From: Gemmatimonadaceae bacterium
GTDB lineage: Bacteria; Gemmatimonadota; Gemmatimonadetes; Gemmatimonadales; Gemmatimonadaceae
Direction: 5' to 3'
Length of the DNA stretch: 49,280 bases
Assembly: GCA_013361935.1 (NCBI GenBank)
Contig: JABFXC010000119.1
Coordinates: 1 to 49,280, forward strand
The stretch's first letter is position 1, and each line of letters starts with the position of its first letter. Shown here one piece after another: positions 17,049-24,750 of the stretch. The notes beneath the pieces were generated by a model that ran no database searches, was not told the origin of the DNA, and saw nothing but the letters and a program-made list of their open reading frames with translations. A program made the position numbers and the translations under genes.

Positions 17049-17444
17049 GTGAGCCACGTTCCTTCGCGGATCGCCCTTTTCGTCGTTCCCTGCATCGTGT
17101 TCGCGGGCTGCTCGGGCACCGAGTGCTGCGACCCGGGATTCCCCACGGTGTACGGCCGCATCTACGGGGTGGCCGAATCGTCCGGCCACACGCCCCTCCC
17201 CGACGTCTTCGTGCAGACCGAGAACACCCGGGGAGTGGTGACCGACGCGGCCGGCCACTACGCGCTCGATTTCGCCGTCCATGCGATGCCGGAGAGCTCC
17301 ATTCGCATGGTGGTGCGCGCCCTGCGCACGACAGCTGGCGGCGCGGTGCTCGACTCGGTGAGCGTCCCGTCGCAGGTGACGGTGCACGCGCTGAAGCCGG
17401 TGACCGACAGCACGATGGTGAACATCACGTTTTCCACCCCCTGA
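17049..17444 (+). CDS. Small lipoprotein with carboxypeptidase-regulatory-like domain
   Basis: 131 residues from a GTG start. The signal peptide ends IVFAGC (lipobox, Cys21), directly followed by SGTECCDPG with two further cysteines. The region VYGRIYGVAESSGHTPLPDVFVQTEN, then GVVTDAAGHYALDF, is a clear CarboxypepD_reg beta-sandwich, an accessory domain in many envelope proteins. An ATG two bases upstream reads straight into a stop, so the GTG is the start. Probable location: periplasm or outer membrane. It follows the methyltransferase gene on the same strand. Confidence 0.8.
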   Translation: MSHVPSRIALFVVPCIVFAGCSGTECCDPGFPTVYGRIYGVAESSGHTPLPDVFVQTENTRGVVTDAAGHYALDFAVHAMPESSIRMVVRALRTTAGGAVLDSVSVPSQVTVHALKPVTDSTMVNITFSTP

Positions 17445-17558
17445 TCGCGCGATCGCGGCGAGCGACAACCGGCGCGGGGCGATAGATTGTGGAGGTCACA
17501 TCGAGCCGCCACGCGCTCGTCCCCCCAGCCGCATGAATGGAGCGGAGTCTCCACACCG

Positions 17559-17720
17559 ATGGCCCGTCAGCCGAACTACGATTTCGAGAAGCGGAAGAAG
17601 GAGCAGGAGCGCAAGGCGAAGAAGGACGCGAAGCGCGCCGACCGGCAGCAGCGCCGCGACGAGCGCCGCGCCGAGGACGAGGCGCAGCCCGCCCCGCCGA
17701 CCGCCGACGCGACCGAGTGA
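17559..17720 (+). CDS. Small charged coiled-coil peptide
   Basis: 53 residues beginning MARQPNYDFEKRKKEQERKA. Nearly half are Lys, Arg, Glu or Asp in a pattern expected for a single long helix, with a Pro/Ala tail. Short lysine- and arginine-rich proteins starting with an N-Y-x-F-E-K-R-K-K-E type sequence recur in many proteobacterial and related genomes with unknown role. It lies between two lipoprotein genes. The frame upstream of 17559 lacks a convincing start. Confidence 0.65.
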   Translation: MARQPNYDFEKRKKEQERKAKKDAKRADRQQRRDERRAEDEAQPAPPTADATE

Positions 17721-17792
17721 TGGGGCGCTGAGCGCGCCCGCGCGCTGGCACGGATCGCGCGTTGTGGCTCCCCGGATCGAACGGGGAGTCTC

Positions 17793-18017
17793 ATGCGCAA
17801 GGTACCGCTCATCGTGGCCGTGGCCGTGCTCGGAACGATCGGCTGTCACGCCCAACCGGAAGTCGTCCAGCCCCATCTCATGGCCACCGCGGTACGAATC
17901 GCGGCGCCGATGGACACGGGCTTCGTCCGACGAACCTGCGCCGCTCCCGACAGCGTGCTCGCGGGCACCACGCCCTGCTACGAGCGCGGCCAGAAGTCGC
18001 GCCTGCGACTCTTCTAG
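17793..18017 (+). CDS. Small secreted lipoprotein
   Basis: 74 residues. Signal peptide MRKVPLIVAVAVLGTIGC with a lipobox-like TIGC (Cys18); the short mature part (about 56 residues) has two cysteines (TCAAPD and TPCYERG) that could form a disulfide, and a basic end. No family is recognised. A hairpin at 18037-18075 follows the stop. Confidence 0.6.
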   Translation: MRKVPLIVAVAVLGTIGCHAQPEVVQPHLMATAVRIAAPMDTGFVRRTCAAPDSVLAGTTPCYERGQKSRLRLF

Positions 18018-18036
18018 CGCCGCCGCACTGGCGATC

Positions 18037-18075
18037 GGGGCTCCGCGTCGTGGAACGTCGCGACGCGGAAGCCCC
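18037..18075. terminator. Hairpin after the 17793 lipoprotein gene
   Basis: GGGGCTCCGCGTCG pairs with CGACGCGGAAGCCCC around a 10-nt loop, 20 bp after the stop. There is no T tract, so it may or may not terminate transcription. Another palindromic GATCGGGGCGCCGCCCCGAC lies farther down, before pntAA. Confidence 0.45.
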
Positions 18076-18236
18076 AGCGCCCGCTGACCGGCGGGCCACT
18101 GCGCCGCAAACCCCTACGGCGCCGAAGGGGGTAACACCTTCCCGATCGGGGCGCCGCCCCGACAGCAGCCGCCCGACGAGAGCGTAACTTCCTCTCGTCG
18201 TCGACCGTCGATTGCAGGACCCCAACTACACGACGA

Positions 18237-19409
18237 ATGCGGATAGCCGTCCCACGAGAGATCACTCCCGGCGAGCGCCGCGTGGCGCTCACGCCCGACA
18301 TGGTCGCCCGCCTCATCAAGGGCGGCCACGCGATCAGCATCCAGACGGGCGCGGGGGAGAGCGCCGGCTTCGCCGACGCCGCCTACGCGGCGGTGGGCGC
18401 GACGATGGTTCGCGAGCCCGCGGCGCTCTATCGCGACGCGGACGCCATCTTGAAGGTGCAGCGTCCGATCTGGAGCTTCGCCGCCGAGGCGAGCGAGGCC
18501 GAGCTGTATCGCCAGGGCGCGGTGCTCATCGCCTTTCTCAAGCCGGGAACGGACGCCGGCGCCCTCGACAAGCTCGCCGCGCGCGGCGTCACCGCGCTGG
18601 CGATGGAGCTCGTGCCGCGCATCAGCCGCGCGCAGTCGATGGACGCGCTCTCCTCGCAGGCGACCATCGCCGGCTACAAGGCAGCGCTGCTCGCGGCGAA
18701 CGCGCTCCCGAAGTTCTTCCCGATGCTGATGACCGCCGCGGGAACGATCCGTCCCGCGAAGGTGCTCGTCATCGGCGCCGGCGTGGCCGGGCTGCAGGCG
18801 ATCGCCACGGCGAAGCGCCTCGGCGCCGTCGTCGAGGCGTTCGACACGCGCCCCGCCGTGGAGGAGCAGGTGAAGAGCCTCGGCGCGAAGTTCGTGTCGC
18901 TCGAGCTGGAGTCTCACGACGCCGAGGACGCGGGCGGGTACGCGAAGGCGCTCTCCGCCGACCACCTCCGCCGCGAGATGGATCTCATCGCCAGGCACGT
19001 GTCCGAGGCGGACGCGGTGATCACCACCGCGCAGATCCCCGGCCGGCCGGCGCCGGTGCTGATCACGCAGGAGACGCTCGGCGCGATGAGGCCCGGTTCG
19101 GTGATCGTCGACCTCGCCGCGGAGAGCGGCGGGAACTGCGAGGCGAGCCAGCCCGGACGCACCGAGGTCGTGAAGGGCGTGACCGTGATGGCGCCCCTCA
19201 ACCTGCCGAGCGAGCTCGCGGTGCACGCGAGCCAGATGTACGCGCGGAACGTGACCTCGCTCGTCGAGCTCATCGCGCCGAAGGGAACGCTGAACATCGA
19301 CATGAACGACGAGATCATCCGCGGCGCCTGCGTCACGCACGCGGGGCAGGTGCTCTACCCGCCGGGAAGACCCGCGTCCGCCCCATCGCAGCCGGGAGCC
19401 GCAAAGTGA
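18237..19409 (+). CDS. pntAA: NAD(P) transhydrogenase subunit alpha part 1 (domain I)
   Basis: A 390-residue NAD(H)-binding subunit of the proton-translocating transhydrogenase. MRIAVPREITPGERRVALTPDMV is the AlaDH/PNT N-terminal signature; the Rossmann nucleotide site is VLVIGAGVAGLQAIATAKRLGA (about 178-200), and the PNT region IPGRPAPVLI is present. The alpha subunit is split into two genes here, as in Rhodospirillum-type enzymes. It ends with a GTGA overlap with pntAB. The complex makes NADPH from NADH using the proton gradient. Confidence 0.97.
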   Translation: MRIAVPREITPGERRVALTPDMVARLIKGGHAISIQTGAGESAGFADAAYAAVGATMVREPAALYRDADAILKVQRPIWSFAAEASEAELYRQGAVLIAFLKPGTDAGALDKLAARGVTALAMELVPRISRAQSMDALSSQATIAGYKAALLAANALPKFFPMLMTAAGTIRPAKVLVIGAGVAGLQAIATAKRLGAVVEAFDTRPAVEEQVKSLGAKFVSLELESHDAEDAGGYAKALSADHLRREMDLIARHVSEADAVITTAQIPGRPAPVLITQETLGAMRPGSVIVDLAAESGGNCEASQPGRTEVVKGVTVMAPLNLPSELAVHASQMYARNVTSLVELIAPKGTLNIDMNDEIIRGACVTHAGQVLYPPGRPASAPSQPGAAK

Positions 19410-19750
19410 GTCAGGAGCTCGTACTCGGAATCTACGTCCTCATCCTCGCCGCCTTCGTCGGCTTCGAGGTCATCGCGCGGGTGCCGGCGGTGCTGCACAC
19501 CCCGCTGATGTCCGGGACGAACGCGATCCACGGGATCGTGATGCTCGGCGCGATGCTCGTCGCCGGGAGCGCGGACACTCCGCTCCTGCGCGTGCTCGGC
19601 GTGGTCGCCGTGGCGCTCGGCGCGGCGAACGTCTTCGGCGGCTTCGTCGTCACCGACCGGATGCTCGAGATGTTCAAGGGACGCGACGCGAAGGGCGCGG
19701 CGGAGAGCAACGGCAAGGCGAGGGAGAACGGCGCGAAGGTGAAGCCATGA
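19406..19750 (+). CDS. pntAB: NAD(P) transhydrogenase subunit alpha part 2
   Basis: A 114-residue membrane subunit with three helices: LVLGIYVLILAAFVGFEVIA, then GIVMLGAMLVAG and VLGVVAVALGAANVFGGFVV. The phrases GTNAIHGIVMLGA and NVFGGFVVTDRMLEMFK are diagnostic. The C-terminus has a charged KGRDAKGAAES tail longer than usual. The GTG start overlaps the pntAA stop and its own end overlaps pntB by ATGA, so the three genes form one tightly coupled operon. Confidence 0.95.
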   Translation: MSQELVLGIYVLILAAFVGFEVIARVPAVLHTPLMSGTNAIHGIVMLGAMLVAGSADTPLLRVLGVVAVALGAANVFGGFVVTDRMLEMFKGRDAKGAAESNGKARENGAKVKP

Positions 19751-21141
19751 GCGGCGACCTGCGCTTCACCGTCATCAGCCTGAGCTACGTCGCGGCCGCG
19801 CTGCTCTTCATCTTCGGGCTGCGGCGGCTGAGCACCCCGCGCACCGCACGCTCGGGGAACCGGCTCGCCGCGATCGGGATGCTCGTCGCGCTCGTCGCGA
19901 CGCTCCTCGACCGGAGTATCATCTCGTGGTGGGAGATCGCGATCGGCACCGCGATCGGCGCTGCGATCGGGATCTACAGCGCGCGGCGCGTCCACATGAC
20001 GGCGATGCCGCAGATGGTCGCGCTGTTCAACGGGATGGGCGGCGCGACCGCGGCGCTCGTCTCGATCGCCGAGTTCATCCGCGCGGCGAACCACGCCGTG
20101 CAGCCCGGCGCGGGGGCGGCGGTCTCCGGCGCGTTAGGCATCGCGATCGGCGCGATCTCCTTCACCGGCAGCCTCGTCGCCTTCGGCAAGCTCCAGGAGA
20201 TCCTCCCCGGGCGGCCCCTGCTCTTCCCCGGGCGCCACCTCGTGAACGGCCTGCTGGCGCTGGCGATCGTCGCGCTCGGCGCGTGGATCGCCAGCGGCGC
20301 GCTCGCGGCGTCCACGGTGTGGGCGCTGTTTGGCGTCGCGCTGCTGCTCGGCGTGCTCGTCGTGCTGCCGATCGGCGGCGGCGACATGCCGGTGATGATC
20401 TCGGTGCTCAACTCCCTCACCGGCGTCGCCGCGGCGCTCACCGGCATCGTGCTCGGCAACCAGGTGCTCGTGGTGGCCGGGATGCTCGTCGGCGCGTCGG
20501 GCACGCTGCTCACCCTGCTCATGAGCCGCGCGATGAACCGGCCGCTGACCAACGTGATGTTCGGCGGCTTCGGCGCGCAGACGGCGGCCGCGGGCAAGGC
20601 GGTCGCGCGCCCGGTACGTCAGACGTCCGCCGAGGACGCGGCGGTCGCGATGGCGTTCGCCAACCGCGTGATCGTGATCCCGGGCTACGGGCTCGCGGTG
20701 GCCGAGGGGCAGCGCCAGGTGAAGGAGCTGAGCACGGAGCTGGAGAAGCGCGGCGTCGAGGTGAAGTACGCGATCCACCCCGTGGCCGGCCGCATGCCCG
20801 GTCACATGAACGTGCTCCTCGCCGAGGCGGACATCCCGTACGACCAGCTCCTCGACATGGAGCAGATCAACCCCGAGTTCGACCACACCGACGTCGCGCT
20901 CGTCGTCGGAGCGAACGACGTGGTGAACCCCGCCGCGCGCACCGACCGCGGCAGCCCGCTCTTCGGGATGCCGATCCTCGACGCCGACCACGCGAAGAAC
21001 GTGATCGTGATGAAGCGCGGCATGAGCGCCGGCTTCGCCGGCGTCGACAACGAGCTGTTCTACGCGCCGAACACGCAGATGCTCTTCGGGGACGCGAGGA
21101 AGTCGCTCTCCGCGCTCACGGAGGCGCTGAAGGGGGTGTAG
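19747..21141 (+). CDS. pntB: NAD(P) transhydrogenase subunit beta
   Basis: 464 residues: about nine membrane helices form the proton channel (residues 1-265), followed by the NADP(H)-binding domain III with VIVIPGYGLAVAEGQRQVKEL (about 306-326), VKYAIHPVAGRMPGHMNVLLAEA and the late phrase NVIVMKRGMSAGFAGVDNELFY. Length and order match PntB. The operon probably has a single promoter upstream of 18237. The gene is followed by a nested-hairpin repeat and is convergent with the ChbG-like gene. Confidence 0.97.
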   Translation: MSGDLRFTVISLSYVAAALLFIFGLRRLSTPRTARSGNRLAAIGMLVALVATLLDRSIISWWEIAIGTAIGAAIGIYSARRVHMTAMPQMVALFNGMGGATAALVSIAEFIRAANHAVQPGAGAAVSGALGIAIGAISFTGSLVAFGKLQEILPGRPLLFPGRHLVNGLLALAIVALGAWIASGALAASTVWALFGVALLLGVLVVLPIGGGDMPVMISVLNSLTGVAAALTGIVLGNQVLVVAGMLVGASGTLLTLLMSRAMNRPLTNVMFGGFGAQTAAAGKAVARPVRQTSAEDAAVAMAFANRVIVIPGYGLAVAEGQRQVKELSTELEKRGVEVKYAIHPVAGRMPGHMNVLLAEADIPYDQLLDMEQINPEFDHTDVALVVGANDVVNPAARTDRGSPLFGMPILDADHAKNVIVMKRGMSAGFAGVDNELFYAPNTQMLFGDARKSLSALTEALKGV

Positions 21142-21170
21142 CCTTGCCGGGCCACGTGCTCGGCGGGGTT

Positions 21171-21601
21171 GGCATCGGAACGCTCCGGGCGCGTTGCTGA
21201 GGTCGTACTTGGCGGGCCGGGACCGTGGCTGTGAACTACTCACGCGGATGGAGGCGGATCGGGCGGATCGACGCGGATACTGCTCTTGCTCGTGATTTTT
21301 TTGGGGCGCGCTTGGCGAGATGATCTCACCCGGCGGGCCCCAAAATCATTCTCGGCCTTGGCTTTGGATAACAGGGAGCCGTGGAGGCCGGGGGAGACGT
21401 TCGCAGGCGCGATAGCTCTCCACACGAGCACCTCCCGTAGCTCCACGGCTCCTGTGATCACCGCCGAGCAGTAGTCACAAAAGATCCGCGTCGATCCGCC
21501 CGATCCGCCCAGATCCGCGTCTGTAGTTCACCGGAAAAACAATCGCCGACCCGGCTCGTTGAGGCGAGGAGCCATCGCGCCACATGGTGCGTTCCGATGC
21601 C
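21171..21601. repeat. Composite nested-hairpin element, copy 2
   Basis: A 431-bp element with outer arms GGCATCGGAACGCTCC (21171-21186) and GGTGCGTTCCGATGCC (21586-21601). Inside it is a second arm pair, GTGAACTACTCACGCGGAT (21231-21249) against ATCCGCGTCTGTAGTTCAC (21513-21531), both extended by tandem GATCGGGCGGATC-type sequence. The centre has two hairpins: 21299-21345 (TTTTGGGGC / GCCCCAAAA around GAGATGATCTC) and 21371-21455 (ACAGGGAGCCGTGGAG / CTCCACGGCTCCTGT). There is no coding potential. It fills the gap between convergent pntB and the deacetylase gene. Confidence 0.85.
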
Positions 21602-21618
21602 GATGAAGCCGAGTCGCG

Positions 21619-22545
21619 TCATCTCGCCGCCGCGGCCTTCGCGAGATCCTTCCACCCGATCAGCACGATGTGGTTGTCGGCGAGCGCCTTCTTGAACTCG
21701 GCGCTCGTCACGACGTCGTAGTCGCGCTGGCGCCACGCGGCGCCGTAGGGCTCGTGGTTCACCGTCACCGCGCGCAGCTCGGCGTCGTCGAAGCCGAGGT
21801 GGACGATGATCTCGGTGACCCCGGGCTTCAGCTTCGCCAGCGCGTCGAGGTAGAACTCCTTCCACCGGTCGCGCGGCACCTCGTCGCCGGCGATGATCAC
21901 CGTGTCGGGAACGATCTCGCTCGCGGCGAGCGGGAGGGGCGCGATCCATCCCGGGGGCCTGCGCGCGGCGAGGAAGGGGTAGCGATATTCGCGCGCGACT
22001 TTCATGTACGTCGCCACCATCCGCGGGTTCGCGAAGAGCGTCCCCATGTGGCTGTCGACGTGAGTCGGCCGGATCCCCATCTTACGGGCGAGCGCGATCT
22101 GCGCGCGCAGCTCGCGCTCGACCTCGGGCATCTTCGCCCGCGCGACGACCGGCGGCACGTCGCTCGGGAAGTAGCCGGCTGAGTCGAGCAGGCTCGGGAC
22201 GCGGTCGCTCGAGGCGACGCTTCCCCAGCGATACGTCGCCCATTCCGCGGTGAGCGTGAGGTGCAGGCCGAGATCGGCGTCCGGATGCGCGCGCGCGTAC
22301 GCGGCGACCTCGGTCACCCATGGCGTGGGCATCATGATGCTAGCCGACGAGATCGCGCCGCTGCTGAGCGCGGCGAGGCTCGCCGAGTCGACCGAATGCG
22401 CGACGCCGAGATCGTCGGCGTGGAGGATGAGGAGCTTCGCGTCGGCCGGGTAGCCGAGCCGCTCAGCGGTGGTCCGCGCCTGCGCGGCGAGGGGAGCGGC
22501 GGCGAGGATGCCGGCGAGGAGCGAGGGCCAGCGGAGGGTGTGCAT
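21619..22545 (-). CDS. Secreted ChbG/HpnK-like polysaccharide deacetylase, second paralogue
   Basis: 308 residues with a signal peptide ending AAPLAAQA. KLLILHADDLGVAHSVDSA has the H-A-D-D metal motif (DD pair); GLHLTLTAEWATYRWGSV and THVDSHMGTLFANPRM carry the conserved His/Asp positions, and IIVHLGFDDAELRAVT supplies the last conserved histidine segment. Compared with the copy at 13823, which has LRLDDIG, this one keeps the canonical HADD. It probably deacetylates an amino sugar in the periplasm. The start 22545 is the ATG before the hydrophobic segment. Confidence 0.88.
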   Translation of the reverse strand: MHTLRWPSLLAGILAAAPLAAQARTTAERLGYPADAKLLILHADDLGVAHSVDSASLAALSSGAISSASIMMPTPWVTEVAAYARAHPDADLGLHLTLTAEWATYRWGSVASSDRVPSLLDSAGYFPSDVPPVVARAKMPEVERELRAQIALARKMGIRPTHVDSHMGTLFANPRMVATYMKVAREYRYPFLAARRPPGWIAPLPLAASEIVPDTVIIAGDEVPRDRWKEFYLDALAKLKPGVTEIIVHLGFDDAELRAVTVNHEPYGAAWRQRDYDVVTSAEFKKALADNHIVLIGWKDLAKAAAAR

Positions 22546-22733
22546 GACGGCCTCGGAGGCTGGGGTGGGCGCGCGGAGACGCGGTCGAACGTACCGCGGC
22601 GCCCCGGAGGAGCGGAAGCCTTCTGGACGACCGGTCCGGCGCGCGCCATCTTGTCCCCGTGCCGGCCGCGCCCGCCTCGCGTTAGGCACGGCGGCGCCCT
22701 GCCGATCTCACCTCACCCCTTCCAGGAGCCCCG

Positions 22734-23330
22734 ATGGTCAGTCGCTCGCACCTCGTCCGCTCACCGGTCGCCGCGCAGGCGCGCCGCGCCCTCGCCACGC
22801 TCGTCATCGCCTCGCTCGCCGTCGGGTGCGCGAAGAAGGACGCCGACAGCGGTGCCGAGGCGAAGGCCGACGCCAGCGGGAGCGCCGTCGACGTCACCGA
22901 CGCGCTGAACACCGCCGTCAAGGGGAAGGTTCACCTCGAGGTGACCGGCGGAAAGAATGCGGGGACGTACGACGCCGAGATGAAGGACGGCGGCTGCAGC
23001 TACGGTCTCGCCGGCGAGGGCTCGTGGGGGAACCAGTTCTCCATCGACACCAAGGACGCGAAGCAGTTCAGCAGCCTGCAGCTCATCGTTCCGAACGCCA
23101 AGGCGGCCGCCGGCGGGACGTCGAAGTTCCAGCTCACCGCCGGCTTCGGCCCGATCTTCGGCGACGGCGCGACGAGCTACGACGTCAACACCTCGGACCG
23201 GAAGGGGAGCGGCAAGGTCACCGTCGACGACAAGGGCTCGACGGGCACAGTGACCTTCGACGCGAAGACCGCCGACGGCGTCGGCCTGAAGGGGACGATC
23301 GACTGCGCGACCGTCATGCGCGCGGGCTGA
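22734..23330 (+). CDS. Lipoprotein of unknown function
   Basis: 198 residues. A long basic N-terminus precedes the signal segment ALATLVIASLAVGC (lipobox, Cys at about 32). The mature part is glycine- and lysine-rich with alternating strands (GKVHLEVTGGKNAGTYDAEM, FSSLQLIVPNAKA, GSGKVTVDDKGSTGTVTFDA), a beta-sandwich-like look. Two cysteines (GGCSYG and DCATV) could pair. No family is recognised. A shorter start at the V-A-A-Q region is possible. It ends 4 bp before the APC permease ATG, so the two may share a transcript. Confidence 0.75.
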   Translation: MVSRSHLVRSPVAAQARRALATLVIASLAVGCAKKDADSGAEAKADASGSAVDVTDALNTAVKGKVHLEVTGGKNAGTYDAEMKDGGCSYGLAGEGSWGNQFSIDTKDAKQFSSLQLIVPNAKAAAGGTSKFQLTAGFGPIFGDGATSYDVNTSDRKGSGKVTVDDKGSTGTVTFDAKTADGVGLKGTIDCATVMRAG

Positions 23331-23334
23331 TCGC

Positions 23335-24750
23335 ATGACTGTGCCGGCTGCTCGCGCGAGGGAGGGAGAGACGCCGCCCGAGCAGCCGCGGCTCCATCGG
23401 CGCTTCGGGCTGCTCCCGGCCACGGCGCTGAACATGACGAACATGATGGGCGCGGGCCCGTTCATCACGATCCCGCTCCTCATGACCGCGCTGGGCGGCC
23501 CGCAGGCGATGCTCGGCTGGATCGTCGCGCTGGTCATCGTCATCTGCGACGGGATGGTCTGGAGCGAGCTCGGAGCGGCAATGCCCGGCTCCGGGGGCTC
23601 CTTCCAGTATCTTCGCGAAGCGTTCGGCCGGACGCGCTGGGGTCGGCTGATGGCCTTCCTCTTCGTCTGGCAGTTCGTGCTCAGCGGCCCGCTCGAGATC
23701 GCGTCCGGGTACATCGGCTTCGGCCAGTACGCGACCTACATCTGGAAGGGGCTGACGCGAGGCGGCGTCATCGCGCTCGTCGTCGCGGTGGGCGCGATCA
23801 ACGTCGCGCTGCTGTATCGCCGCATCCACTCCATCGCGAAGATCACCGTCTCGCTGTGGGTGGGCACGCTCGTCACCGTGCTCGCCGTGATCGTGACCGG
23901 CGCGATGCACTTCGACGCGCGGCTGGCCTTCGACTTTCCGCCCGGCGCGTTCGACTTCTCGCTCGGCTTCTTCCTCGGGCTCGGCGCGGCGTCGCGAATC
24001 GGGATCTACGATTATCTCGGCTACTACGACGTCTGCTTCATCGGCGACGAGGTGCGCGAGCCCGGGCGGGTGATCCCGCGCTCGATCCTCATCAGCACCG
24101 CCGCGGTCGCGCTGATCTATCTCGGGATCAACCTCTCGATCATCGGCGTGATCCCCTGGCGCGAGTTCGTGCCCGCGGGCGAGCACGCGGAAGCGAACTT
24201 CATCGTCTCGATCTTCATGGAGAAGATCTACGGGGCGAAGATCGCGACGGTCTTCACGCTGCTCGTCCTCTGGACCGCGTTCGGGTCGGTGTTCGCGCTC
24301 CTGCTCGGCTACTCGCGCATCCCGTACGCGGCGGCGGAGAGCGGCTACTTCTTCCGCGTCTTCGGCCGGCTGCACCCGACGAAGGACTTCCCGTACGTCT
24401 CGCTGCTCATCCTCGGCGCGATCTCGATCGTCGCCGGGTTCTTCTCCCTGGGCACGGTGATCGACGCCATGATCGTGACGCGGATCGTGGTGCAGTTCAT
24501 GGGGCAGGTGGTCGGGCTGATCCTGCTCCGCCGCCGCGCGCCGGAGATGGAGCGTCCCTACCGGATGTGGCTCTATCCCCTGCCCGCGCTCGTCGCGCTG
24601 CTCGGCTGGATCTTCGTCTTCGCGACGACGGAGCCGCGCGTGATCCTCTTCGGGATCATCGCGCTGCTCCTCGGTGCCGCGGTGTTCCTGCTCTGGTCCT
24701 GGCGGACGACCCGGTGGCCCTTCGAGGTCAGGGAAGCTCCGGCGCACTGA
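23335..24750 (+). CDS. APC-superfamily amino acid/amine permease
   Basis: A 471-residue membrane transporter with about 12 helices. The first helix has ATALNMTNMMGAGPFITIPLL, equivalent to the G-x-G-x-F-x substrate loop of LeuT-fold APC carriers, and WSELGAAMPGSGGSFQYLREAFG is the conserved second-helix/loop motif seen in amino acid permeases. It imports an amino acid or polyamine across the inner membrane; the exact substrate is unclear. Its last 23 bp overlap the end of the convergent lipoprotein gene. Confidence 0.9.
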   Translation: MTVPAARAREGETPPEQPRLHRRFGLLPATALNMTNMMGAGPFITIPLLMTALGGPQAMLGWIVALVIVICDGMVWSELGAAMPGSGGSFQYLREAFGRTRWGRLMAFLFVWQFVLSGPLEIASGYIGFGQYATYIWKGLTRGGVIALVVAVGAINVALLYRRIHSIAKITVSLWVGTLVTVLAVIVTGAMHFDARLAFDFPPGAFDFSLGFFLGLGAASRIGIYDYLGYYDVCFIGDEVREPGRVIPRSILISTAAVALIYLGINLSIIGVIPWREFVPAGEHAEANFIVSIFMEKIYGAKIATVFTLLVLWTAFGSVFALLLGYSRIPYAAAESGYFFRVFGRLHPTKDFPYVSLLILGAISIVAGFFSLGTVIDAMIVTRIVVQFMGQVVGLILLRRRAPEMERPYRMWLYPLPALVALLGWIFVFATTEPRVILFGIIALLLGAAVFLLWSWRTTRWPFEVREAPAH

